Below are positions 1-6,309 of a stretch of 10,681 nucleotides of DNA, one piece after another. The stretch comes from JBGQOJ01 sp052119585 (GTDB taxonomy: Bacteria > Pseudomonadota > Alphaproteobacteria > Rhodobacterales > Rhodobacteraceae). How positions within the stretch are numbered: position 1 is the first letter of the stretch; every line of letters begins with the position of its first letter. The stretch is from positions 1-10,681 of the forward strand of contig NZ_JBGQOJ010000042.1 of the NCBI RefSeq assembly GCF_052119585.1, written 5' to 3'. Position numbers and translations under genes: made by a program. Under the pieces are notes generated by a model, which saw nothing but the letters and a program-made list of their open reading frames with translations, was not told the DNA's origin and made no database searches.

Positions 1-193
1 CCTTTGCGCAGGTTGGCGTCGACCTCTTCGAGCCAACCGCACTTGATCATCTTGGCGACAGACACTTTGGCGGCAGCTCAATGCAGCTCAATGCAGCTCA
101 ATGCAGCCCATCAGGCAGCGGCATGGCCAGATTGTCGGGACGGGTGGCGGCGCGGCTGAGAATGATGGTTTGGGTCTTGGTGAGTTTGGGCAT
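1..193 (-). pseudogene. DUF3489 family protein, broken by a tandem repeat; 5' part, runs off window
   Basis: The start is the ATG at 193, which has a strong AGGAGG ribosome site five bases upstream. The first residues read MPKLTKTQTIILSRAATR, which I recognise as the beginning of DUF3489 proteins. These are small, probably winged-helix-like proteins common on alphaproteobacterial plasmids and mobile elements; their function is unknown. The frame stops after 31 codons at a TGA (98-100), inside a 10-bp tandem repeat. Beyond the repeat the family sequence resumes in another frame (AAAKVSVAKMIKCGWLEEV, then DANLRK) and continues to base 1. Removing two repeat units restores the frame but leaves a TGA where a glycine codon (GGA) would be expected. 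The gene is therefore probably dead here. It is the last member of the minus-strand run of small genes starting at 1688. Confidence 0.72.
73..107. repeat. 10-bp tandem repeat, 3.5 copies
   Basis: The unit gcagctcaat occurs at 73-82, 83-92 and 93-102, followed by a partial copy (gcagc) at 103-107. The copies are identical. The repeat lies inside the DUF3489 reading frame on the minus strand, where each unit contributes a TGAGCTGCAT block, and it causes both the stop and the frame change. Confidence 0.9.
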
Positions 194-341
194 TGTCGCC
201 TCCTGTCGCGTGATGACGCGTGGGGTCTCGGTATCGATGTTGCAGCCGATCATGGTGCCGACGTCATCGTCGGCGCATTGGCAGCCCATGCGGTTGTCGA
301 GAAAGTTCACGGATGCCGATCATCTCGTCCTCGCTGTCGAC

Positions 342-689
342 TCAGGCGGCGCTGGTCGCTTCCAGCGCGGCGATGTGGCGGCGCAGGGTTGCCGCTTCCT
401 CGCGGGCGGCGTCGGCCCAGAACGCGGCGCGCGCGTTGCAGGCTGCTGCCAGACGCTCGGCATCTTGGCGGACGAAGCGGTTCACCTTGTGCGCGCGGCC
501 ATGGCCCGTGCAGGTGGCGCGGTGTTTCTTGCCCTCGGGCGTCAACGTGAAGGTCAGCGACCCGCAGTCGTCGATGACGATCCAGCTGTGCGAGGCGATC
601 GTGGCGCAAGCGCTTGGCGCAAGGCGGGCTTCGATCTCTTCAACGGTGGCGCGGAAGTCGGCGATCAGGGTGTTGGCGGGGCTGGTCAT
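342..689 (-). CDS. Hypothetical 115-aa accessory protein
   Basis: The ATG at 689 follows an AAAGGA ribosome site with a nine-base gap, so this start is well supported. I do not recognise the family. The middle part (about residues 35-60) reads as beta strands, with SHSWIVIDDCGSLTFTLTPE and the sequence KKHRATCTGHGRAH. The C-terminal half (about residues 65-113) is alanine- and arginine-rich and likely a long helix. No signal peptide or membrane segment is visible. It belongs to the minus-strand cluster of small genes between 1688 and 1. Gaps of about 80 and 150 bases separate it from the ORFs on either side, so it may be transcribed with them. Function unknown. Confidence 0.6.
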   Translation of the reverse strand: MTSPANTLIADFRATVEEIEARLAPSACATIASHSWIVIDDCGSLTFTLTPEGKKHRATCTGHGRAHKVNRFVRQDAERLAAACNARAAFWADAAREEAATLRRHIAALEATSAA

Positions 690-767
690 GGCGGTGGGTC
701 CTTTGAGTGAGTTGCATCGTTTCCGTGCGATGACATTCGCTCCAGCGCGCCGATTATCGTAGACAAT

Positions 768-926
768 TCAGAGCAATATCATGGCTTTATGATCGTCGCA
801 GACTGCCTCACCCGATGCGATCCGGACTGGGCAACGCGGCCTGCGCGGTGTCATGGCACAGTCGCCGCGGCCAAGATCAGCGAGGGTCTCGCCCTCGGGC
901 AGGGCGTTGAGAGATAGATCGCTCAT
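768..926 (-). CDS. Small ORF of 52 aa, overlapping the upstream gene by ATGA
   Basis: The ATG at 926-924 overlaps the TGA of the upstream 101-aa gene (925-923) in an ATGA arrangement typical of translational coupling. The product begins MSDLSLNALPEGETLADLGR and ends at a TGA at 770-768. The first 25 residues have plausible composition. The second half is rich in Arg/Pro/Cys and may be out of its original frame, so the gene could be truncated. No family is recognised. The coupling to its neighbour is the main reason to list it. Confidence 0.4.
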   Translation of the reverse strand: MSDLSLNALPEGETLADLGRGDCAMTPRRPRCPVRIASGEAVCDDHKAMILL

Positions 927-1228
927 TCGGCGGTCCTCTCGGGGGCGTGGGCTTCGGGATCAAGTTCCACCCATGCTCCGTCTTGCCAGACGTAGAGGTG
1001 GCAGAACTGGCACGTCGGACGCGGCAGGATCACCGGGTCACGGGGCGGATCGAAGCAGTCCAGCTCATCCGGCTGGACCTGCCGGATCTCACAGGCGGCG
1101 AGAATGTCCTCGGGTGTCCAGCGCGCCAGCGCGGGCAGCATGTGGGAGGGATAGCCGTCGAAGTGGGTGTAAACATGGGCCCATGCCTCGGGCCCGGGCT
1201 GGATGGCAATCTGCGCGCGGGTGCTCAT
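923..1228 (-). CDS. Conserved hypothetical protein ('MSTRAQ' type), 101 aa
   Basis: The ATG at 1228 has GAGG about eight bases upstream and lies ten bases after the stop of the preceding gene. The protein starts MSTRAQIAIQPGPEAW and contains YTHFDGYPSHMLPAL, a pattern seen in small conserved hypothetical proteins of phages, plasmids and genomic islands. A C-x-x-C pair would suggest metal binding, but only the sequence CQFCHLY near residue 80 provides one, so this is weak. The protein appears soluble, with no membrane segment. It sits in the middle of the minus-strand operon and is translationally coupled to the 52-aa ORF downstream. Biochemical role unknown. Confidence 0.68.
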   Translation of the reverse strand: MSTRAQIAIQPGPEAWAHVYTHFDGYPSHMLPALARWTPEDILAACEIRQVQPDELDCFDPPRDPVILPRPTCQFCHLYVWQDGAWVELDPEAHAPERTAE

Positions 1229-1238
1229 GGGCCTGCCC

Positions 1239-1460
1239 TCAGATCAGCTTCATATCAGCCAGCACGGCGCTGGCGGCGGCAAGCTCGGCGGTGGGCAGTT
1301 CGACCTTGAGGTGCGAGAAGAGATCGGAGGCTTCGGCCTTGATCCCCTCCTCGCGCAGCGCGGCCTCGATGGCCTCCGCGACGGCATTCATGCGCGAGCG
1401 GTCGAACTGGTCGGGCAGCGTGGCATGGTCGATCCGGATGGTGGTGGTCGCGATCATCAT
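1239..1460 (-). CDS. Hypothetical 73-aa protein
   Basis: Two adjacent ATG codons (1460 and 1457) follow AAAGGA. The second, four then seven bases from the AGGA, is the better-spaced start, giving 72 aa. The protein has an N-terminal beta-strand-like stretch (IATTTIRIDH), then an amphipathic helix around residues 20-40 (NAVAEAIEAALREEGIKAEA). A strand and another helix follow near the end. This is a compact alpha/beta plan with no recognised domain. The stop lies ten bases before the 101-aa gene and the start nine bases after the DUF6900-like gene, so the three are almost certainly one transcription unit. Confidence 0.65.
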   Translation of the reverse strand: MMIATTTIRIDHATLPDQFDRSRMNAVAEAIEAALREEGIKAEASDLFSHLKVELPTAELAAASAVLADMKLI

Positions 1461-1469
1461 TGTGTCCTT

Positions 1470-1688
1470 TCAGGGTTGGTTTGTGGTGGCGGTGACTTCA
1501 GCGGCGCGGCGTCCGGCTTCAAAGGCCTCTTCGAGCGCATCGCGGATCGCCCAGACCGCAACATCGTGGAAATCGAGCCGGTCCCAGTTGCGGGTCTCCA
1601 GCGTCTCGATGCGGAACTGGCGTTGGGCGATCTCCAGCAGCAGGGCATCACGCCGGGCATTCGGGTCAGTGTTCTTGCGGCGCGCCAT
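1470..1688 (-). CDS. DUF6900-like small protein, 72 aa; first gene of minus-strand operon
   Basis: I chose the ATG at 1688 because GGGAGG lies seven bases upstream. A longer frame reaches 1763 without a ribosome site. The product starts MARRKNTDPNARRDALLLEI. Its core, with IETLETRNWDRLDFHDVAVW at about residues 28-47 followed by an alanine-rich helix, matches what I remember of DUF6900 proteins. Those are small helical proteins of unknown function encoded next to DUF3489, ArdC and ParB-like genes on alphaproteobacterial mobile elements. The family name is from memory and should be searched. It heads the run of minus-strand small genes and lies 116 bases from the oppositely oriented capsid gene. 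Confidence 0.65.
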   Translation of the reverse strand: MARRKNTDPNARRDALLLEIAQRQFRIETLETRNWDRLDFHDVAVWAIRDALEEAFEAGRRAAEVTATTNQP

Positions 1689-1804
1689 GGTCAGTCCTCC
1701 CGGCGGTGTTCGAGGGTGTTCTCTGTCCAATCTGGCCTGTTGATCGGGGCCTGTTGCTGCCACCCACCCTTCCCTTCTCGTCCTTTTCCCCTCGGAGTTC
1801 CTCC

Positions 1805-2827
1805 ATGACCCTCATCCGCAATCCCTTTGACGCGGGCGGCTATTCGCTCGCCGAGATGACGCAGGCCATCAACATCCTGCCCGATCTCTACACCCGCCTC
1901 GGCCAGATCGGCCTGTTCCGCTTCGAGGGCGTGACCCAGCGCAGCATCGTTATCGAGCAGCGCCAGGGCGTGCTCAGCCTGTTACCTTCGGTTCCGCTCG
2001 GGGCGCCGGCCACGGTCGGCACGCGCGAGACCCGCGCGATGCGCTCCTTTGCCCTGCCCTGGATCCCGCATGACGATGTGATCCTGCCCGCCGATATCCA
2101 GGGCATGCCCGCACTGGTGCTCTCGGATGCCGCCGATCCGCTGGTCGAGGTGATGAACCGCGAACTGACGCTGATGCGGCGCAAGCATGCCCAGACCCGC
2201 GAATACATGGAGATGAACGCGCTGCGCGGCATCGTGAAGGACGGGGCCGGCACCACCCTCTACAACTACTTCACCGAATTCGGCCTCGAGCAGATCTCGG
2301 TCGACTTCGTCTTCGGCACTGCGGGCACCAATGTTCAGGGCAAGGTCCGCAGCGTTCTGCGGGCGATGGAGGACAACCTGCTGGGCGAGACCATGACCAC
2401 CGCTCATGCGCTGGTCAGTTCCGAGTTCTTCGACAAGCTGATCAGCCACCCCAAGACCGAAGAGGCCTACAAGTTCTTCTCCGCCACCGGCGGCCAGCCC
2501 CTGCGCGAGGACATGCGCCGCGCCTTCCCCTTCGCGGGCATGCTGTTCGAGGAATACAACGGCTCGGTCACCCTCGCGAACGGCACCTCCGAGCGGCTGA
2601 TCCCCGCAGGCGAAGGCATCGCCTTCCCGATTGGCACCTTCGATACCTTCACCACCTATGGCGGGCCTGCCAATCTGCTGGAGACCGCCAATACCATCGG
2701 TCTGGCGCTTTATGCCCGCCAGATGATGGACGCCAAGGGCCGCTGGATCGATCTGATGACCGAGGCCTCGATCCTGCCGGTCAACAAGCGGCCGCGCATG
2801 GCGATCCGCCTGCATAGTGCCACCTGA
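1805..2827 (+). CDS. Phage major capsid protein, lambda gpE family, 340 aa
   Basis: This is the main subunit of the phage head. The length, 340 residues, is that of lambda gpE (341). The start MTLIRNPFDAGGYSLAEMTQ and the following INILPDLYTRLGQIGLF region, then RQGVLSLLPSVPLGAP, are typical of the 'major capsid protein E' family. The middle contains the helical QTREYMEMNALRGIV segment, and the C-terminal part contains the FAGMLFEEYNG region and GEGIAFPIGT. I chose the ATG at 1805 because GGAG lies seven bases upstream; the longer frame from 1706 has a non-conserved, proline/serine-rich extension. The gene looks intact. The decoration protein and protease genes that usually precede it are missing. 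It is followed after eleven bases by the head-tail joining gene. Confidence 0.92.
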   Translation: MTLIRNPFDAGGYSLAEMTQAINILPDLYTRLGQIGLFRFEGVTQRSIVIEQRQGVLSLLPSVPLGAPATVGTRETRAMRSFALPWIPHDDVILPADIQGMPALVLSDAADPLVEVMNRELTLMRRKHAQTREYMEMNALRGIVKDGAGTTLYNYFTEFGLEQISVDFVFGTAGTNVQGKVRSVLRAMEDNLLGETMTTAHALVSSEFFDKLISHPKTEEAYKFFSATGGQPLREDMRRAFPFAGMLFEEYNGSVTLANGTSERLIPAGEGIAFPIGTFDTFTTYGGPANLLETANTIGLALYARQMMDAKGRWIDLMTEASILPVNKRPRMAIRLHSAT

Positions 2828-2838
2828 GGCGGGCGCGG

Positions 2839-3150
2839 ATGACCGCCTTTGCCGCAGCCATGGCTCTGCTCTTTGCTGACCCGAACCTTGCCACCGAGGC
2901 CTGGCACCGCGACAGCGAGGGGCAGTTCACCCGGATTACAGTGATGTCCCGGCGGGCCGATGCGGTCACCCATTTTGGCGATGCGCGTCTTTGGTCAGAA
3001 ACCTTCAAGGTCGATGTGCGGGTCAGCCAGCTGCCCGACCCCCGCCCCGATGAGCAGATCCTGATCGGGGACGAGACCTTCTTGATCCAGGGCGCGCCGG
3101 TCCGCGATCGCGACCGGCTGATCTGGACCGTGGACCTACGCGTCGTCTGA
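2839..3150 (+). CDS. Phage head-tail joining protein (lambda gpFII-like), 103 aa
   Basis: The ATG lies eleven bases after the capsid stop, with GAGG overlapping the end of the capsid gene, so the two are co-transcribed. The protein starts MTAFAAAMALLFADPNLATE, the usual opening of the small head-tail connector proteins that follow the gpE-type capsid gene in Rhodobacteraceae prophages. A mostly beta remainder follows, with the sequence DEQILIGDETFLIQGAPVRD near residues 72-91. These proteins attach tails to DNA-filled heads. The size (103 aa) is near that of lambda gpFII (117). The gene appears intact. The next gene lies on the opposite strand, eighteen bases away. Confidence 0.8.
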   Translation: MTAFAAAMALLFADPNLATEAWHRDSEGQFTRITVMSRRADAVTHFGDARLWSETFKVDVRVSQLPDPRPDEQILIGDETFLIQGAPVRDRDRLIWTVDLRVV

Positions 3151-3168
3151 CGACATGTTATGGTTGGT

Positions 3169-3582
3169 CTACTCTGTTGGGTCGCGATCTGACCAATTGC
3201 GCTGGTCATCGGTGGTTTCCTTGGCCGCAGCTTCGATCAGCTCCCTCACCGCAGCGAACCGAGGCGGGTCCGCGTTCATGCCGGAACTGACGATGTTGAG
3301 TTCTTCGCATATGACTTTCAGTGACCATCCATACCCGTCCATGATCATCGGGTTAGAATAACTCCGTTTCCAGTTTTCTACGCCCAACTCAAGCAGTCTC
3401 CCGATCACGTCTGAAAATGCCGGGTCCTCCGCAGTGAGAATAACCGGTTCTGGAGGCAAACCTGGCATCGTGTAGAACTCGAAATGAATGATCGGGGAAG
3501 CTATTGAGAGTACTCCAACAGTTGGGTCAAAATCCCATGAATTCGTATCGGTTAGTGTATCCGTTAGTATCGAGCGGGTCAC
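3169..3582 (-). CDS. Hypothetical moron-like protein between head-tail and tail genes
   Basis: The minus-strand frame is open from 3822, but its upstream part overlaps the DUF6441 gene and reads as shadow sequence. The likely protein starts at the GTG at 3582 (137 aa) or the ATG at 3468 (99 aa); neither has a clear ribosome site. The core looks genuine. It has a strand (IIHFEFY), a helix with DVIGRLLELGVENWKRSY, and then a DGYGWSLKVICEELN segment followed by SSGMNADPPRF and a final helix. The pattern DG-x-x-W-x-L ... S-x-G-x-N-A-x-P-x-x-F followed by a helix recurs in small alpha/beta proteins of unknown function. The DNA is visibly poorer in G+C than the flanking phage genes, suggesting later acquisition. 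Role unknown. Confidence 0.55.
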   Translation of the reverse strand: MTRSILTDTLTDTNSWDFDPTVGVLSIASPIIHFEFYTMPGLPPEPVILTAEDPAFSDVIGRLLELGVENWKRSYSNPMIMDGYGWSLKVICEELNIVSSGMNADPPRFAAVRELIEAAAKETTDDQRNWSDRDPTE

Positions 3583-3666
3583 TTGGAAAAAGCGAGCGAT
3601 CCTGAACCGATGGTGCGTGCGCGAACTGTGAGGGCCTTTATGTGATGTTTGTGTTGGGATGATGCC

Positions 3667-4282
3667 ATGAAACTGAAACTCGACATCGATCCCGACCTCG
3701 TGGCGATGATGGCGACCGAGATCAAAGCGGCAGAGCGCGCTGTCTCGACCGCCATGCGCGTGGCCGCGACCGGTCTCAAGACCGACTGGCGCGGGGCTGG
3801 GACGACGGCTGGCCAACAGCATCAGGAGCCAGACCTATCCCAAGGCGGGTGACAGTCTGAGCGCCGCAGCGCTGGTCTGGTCGAATGCCCCCGTGATCGT
3901 CGACGCCCATGACACCGGCCCGCTGATCCGCTCGAAGGATGGCTTTTGGCTGGCAATCCCGCCCCCTGCGGCTGGCAAGGGGCTGAAAGGCGGCAGAATT
4001 ACCCCCGGTGAATGGGAGCGGCGCCGCGGGATGCGCTTACGCTTTATCTATCGCCGGCGCGGTCCCAGCCTCTTGGTGGCCGAGGGGCGGCTGAATACCC
4101 GCGGTCTCGGCGTGGCCTCGCGATCAAAGACCGGGCGCGGTGTCGCGACCATGCCGATCTTTCTCCTGGTGCCACAGGTCAAGCTGCGCAAGCGGCTCGA
4201 TCTGGCGCGCGATGCCGCAAAGGCGCAGGCCGCCGTGCCGGGGTTGATTGTGGCGCACTGGGTGGACGGGCGGTTGGGGTGA
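3667..4282 (+). pseudogene. Phage DUF6441 family protein, frameshifted
   Basis: The gene opens MKLKLDIDPDLVAMMATEIK, the typical start of the DUF6441 proteins found after head-tail joining genes in Rhodobacteraceae prophages, where they sit in the neck/tail-completion position. After TDWRG at about codon 44 the frame goes wrong and ends at a TGA at 3850-3852. The family sequence resumes in the next frame with LGRRLANSIRSQTYPKAGDS and runs through DTGPLIRSKDGFWLAIP, ITPGEWERR, SRSKTGRG and FLLVPQVKLRKRLDLARDA to a TGA at 4282. The whole span is 3n+1 bases. From memory of relatives, about 17 bases between WRG and LGRR are missing, perhaps lost between runs of G. Unless ribosomes shift, no full-length protein is made. 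Confidence 0.8.
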
Positions 4283-4716
4283 TGCCCGCGTTGCGGGGCA
4301 GAGCGGGCGGACGCCGGGGGGCCGCGCGCATTGACCTGAGCGACGGCGATGCGCACGAAGCGTAATTATCAACCTGAGCGTCGAGGCTTATCTTCATGTC
4401 ACCTTGCTACTTGCTGGATCTGGACATTCTCAGGCGGAACTGCTCAAAATCTGGATGGGCGCAATCGTTCATGCTGTATCCAGTTTCCCTGTTCGAGAGC
4501 ATTCAAGTCGGTTTTCCGATCATCAGTTCAACCAGTGAAAATTTACCTTTTCGAGGAAATAACCGGCAAAATCGGCGGCGAGCATCACCCACAGATCGAC
4601 GGGGCGGCCGTTGATTGAGTTTTATGCGCCATCGCAAGATTCGCACTGACCATAGCTGAAAGAGATAGGTCAGAAACGATCACGCGAAGACGCAAAACAC
4701 CGCCCGATGTCAAAGT
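4283..4716. other. Non-coding or decayed junction sequence
   Basis: I see no convincing gene here. The first 70 bases are very G+C-rich continuation of the phage side. From about 4365 the composition shifts to more A+T, which probably marks the left edge of the foreign block that ends near 7551. The short plus-strand frames have no recognisable start context. A protein-like stretch on the minus strand (4523-4621) has no start codon at its head and may be a remnant. Confidence 0.5.
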
Positions 4717-5184
4717 TCATCTCAGCGTAGCATCGAAAGTGATAACGGACCGTGCATCATCACTGACGACTTCCGTTGCGATCTTTGCGTTTAGGATATC
4801 ACGACCTGAAAACTCAATCGTCGTTCCATCAAGTTCGGACGGCTGCGGTCTGACGGTGTATCCATCCTTGTCAAGCGCGTCGGTCCAAGTTTCGAATAGA
4901 TTGCCAATGTCATCCTGTGTCTTGAATGAAAACATTCGGATGCTCGACCCAATTGAACGGTCCGTCGTCACTTCAGCATCACCCGGCAAAGACAGAATTT
5001 CAGGCACCCACCCCTGTGGCAATTCATCAGCGAGCACGATGGCCGACGCAAAGAACGCTAGCGTCAAACCAATCACTCCGTCTTTTACTAGCCTGTTCAA
5101 TCGGCGTGGTAATAGATTGACATTTACAGTCTGAGGCGGGGCCATGACGCTTGCAGCGCTATTCGGGCAGGTCAGATTTATCAT
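4717..5184 (-). CDS. Predicted exported hypothetical protein, 155 aa
   Basis: From the ATG at 5184 the protein is 155 aa; an in-frame ATG at 5145 would give 142. At 5184 an AAAGGA directly abuts the ATG, too close for an ideal ribosome site, so the start is uncertain. A basic stretch (LPRRLNRLVKDG) precedes a hydrophobic segment (VIGLTLAFFASAIVLA) at about residues 37-52, followed by DELPQGW. This is a Sec signal peptide with a long N-region, or an N-terminal anchor. The mature part, about 100 residues, alternates strands and helices (MFSFKTQDDIGNLFETWTD, IEFSGRDI, SVITFDATL). It looks like a small periplasmic alpha/beta domain I cannot name. It diverges from the DUF4168 gene, which is also exported, across a 195-base intergenic region. 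Confidence 0.65.
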   Translation of the reverse strand: MINLTCPNSAASVMAPPQTVNVNLLPRRLNRLVKDGVIGLTLAFFASAIVLADELPQGWVPEILSLPGDAEVTTDRSIGSSIRMFSFKTQDDIGNLFETWTDALDKDGYTVRPQPSELDGTTIEFSGRDILNAKIATEVVSDDARSVITFDATLR

Positions 5185-5379
5185 TCCTTTGATTTAAGAC
5201 AGGTGCCTGCATGTTCAACGTTCCTTTATAGAACGACCACCCTAACGGCGGATATTCGCCATCCACGCCAACTTTTGGTGGGACGCCTTGTCGGCAAGTT
5301 CTTGCGACCGCGATTTGCGATCAAAAATTCCAACCTTAGATCTGGTTTGTGACCCGAAAAATCGAAAGGAAAGTTTCAA

Positions 5380-5745
5380 ATGTTGAACGTGAAAGTAATA
5401 GCCGCCGGTCTTACCGCCGCGACGCTTATGGTTTCACCTGTTATCATAACACCCGCATTGGCACAGCAAGCACCAGTGACCGCAGACGTGTCAGAAACAG
5501 AGATCGATGCATTTGTCGTCGCCCTCAAAGACGTCATCGTGATCGAAGAACAATATGGCGCTCGTCTTCAGCAGGCGGGTGATGATGCAGAACGGCAAGC
5601 CATTACGAGCGAAGCGCAAGCTGAAATGACGCAAGCCGTTGGTGCGGCACCCGAGATCGACATTGATCGCTACATCGAGATTCTGCAACTCGCGCGGACA
5701 GATCCAGATCTTCGAGCCCAGTTGACGGCCAAGCTCGAAGAGTAG
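5380..5745 (+). CDS. DUF4168 domain-containing exported protein, 121 aa
   Basis: The ATG at 5380 has AAAGGAAAG upstream at good spacing. Residues 1-28 are a clear signal peptide (MLNVKVIAAGLTAATLM, hydrophobic core, then PALA before QQ). The mature protein is a helical, acidic domain with the features of DUF4168: ETEIDAFVVALKDVIVIEEQ at about residues 39-58, a charged middle, and IDRYIEILQLARTDPDLRAQ at about 96-115. DUF4168 proteins are small periplasmic proteins of unknown function, widespread in Rhodobacteraceae and cyanobacteria. The stop is followed by a strong hairpin, so this is probably a single-gene unit. It is host-type rather than phage-type and lies inside the insert between two tail genes. 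Confidence 0.8.
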   Translation: MLNVKVIAAGLTAATLMVSPVIITPALAQQAPVTADVSETEIDAFVVALKDVIVIEEQYGARLQQAGDDAERQAITSEAQAEMTQAVGAAPEIDIDRYIEILQLARTDPDLRAQLTAKLEE

Positions 5746-5767
5746 TCTTCTAAGCTTCCCGTCAAGG

Positions 5768-5803
5768 CGGATCTGCAGGATTTAATCCCACCCTGCGGAT
5801 CCG
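5768..5803 (+). terminator. Hairpin terminator after the DUF4168 gene
   Basis: The arms CGGATCTGCAGG (5768-5779) and CCTGCGGATCCG (5792-5803) pair over 12 bp with one G-U wobble and a 12-base loop. It starts 22 bases after the stop codon and is followed by TTTATGT, a weak T-run. Position and strength favour a transcription terminator. Confidence 0.6.
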
Positions 5804-6234
5804 TTTATGTGACCAAACGTGCTCAATGACAATTTTTATCGGACTTGATCTCGAAAGTCAGATCAACGCAATTTCAGGCGATCCAGCCACTCCGTTTTCC
5901 AAAGCTGGCGGATGCGCGCGCACCAAAAGTGCTGCAACAGGCTGCCGAAATCGACCGCTCCCCGGCCTCTGTAGCGGCTTCGTCTACGAGGGCACGCAAG
6001 AGGACGTCCGGCGCCTTTGGGCTGGCTACAGTCACGCGAAAATTTTGGTAAGACATGCGTGGCTTCTCCAGTCCGCTTGAGCGACCGCAACGGCGCAGAA
6101 ACGCCAGTTGCACAATCGTAACCGCCATACAGGAATGAAGGGCACGACCGGGCCTAAGCTGTCATTTGACCCCAGACCTTTGCTGCGGCGCTGTATTCGC
6201 GACGCTGTCGCTCCTGCCTGTTGCGTTCGCAGGT
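5804..6234. other. Region without a recognisable gene
   Basis: Short frames exist on both strands (for example plus 5826-6080 and minus 5874-6128). None has a good ribosome site, known domain or consistent codon use. It may be old intergenic or decayed sequence between the DUF4168 gene and the transporter. Confidence 0.5.
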
Positions 6235-6264
6235 TTGCCGCAACAAGATCGTTGCGCATACACT
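6235..6264 (+). promoter_or_regulatory. Possible sigma-70-type promoter for the AI-2E family transporter gene
   Basis: TTGCCG (6235-6240) and TACACT (6259-6264) are separated by 18 bases, each matching four of six consensus positions. Transcription would begin near 6271, upstream of the chosen ATG at 6310 but downstream of the alternative start at 6166. This supports the shorter protein. The call rests on sequence resemblance only. Confidence 0.3.
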
Positions 6265-6309
6265 ATTTTTTGTCTCGTACTTCCTGCGGCGATCTGTTCT
6301 TTTGCATCC

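Noticed and set aside
194..310. Upstream extension of the DUF3489 frame to a GTG at 310.
   Set aside because: The ATG at 193 has a strong ribosome site, and the extension has no family-like sequence. It could be the tail of a decayed small gene, but this is not demonstrable.
1982..2815. Long minus-strand frame of 277 codons opposite the capsid gene.
   Set aside because: It is the antisense shadow of the capsid gene in high-G+C DNA. Its His/Gln/Gly-rich composition is typical of such shadows.
4349..4618. Plus-strand frame of 89 codons.
   Set aside because: No ribosome site, mixed composition and no recognisable domain; overlaps other equally poor frames.
4523..4621. Protein-like minus-strand stretch (SINGRPVDLWVMLAADFAGY, then a short C-terminal end).
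   Set aside because: It has a stop just upstream, no good start codon or ribosome site, and is only 32 codons long. It may be a remnant, but I cannot assign it.
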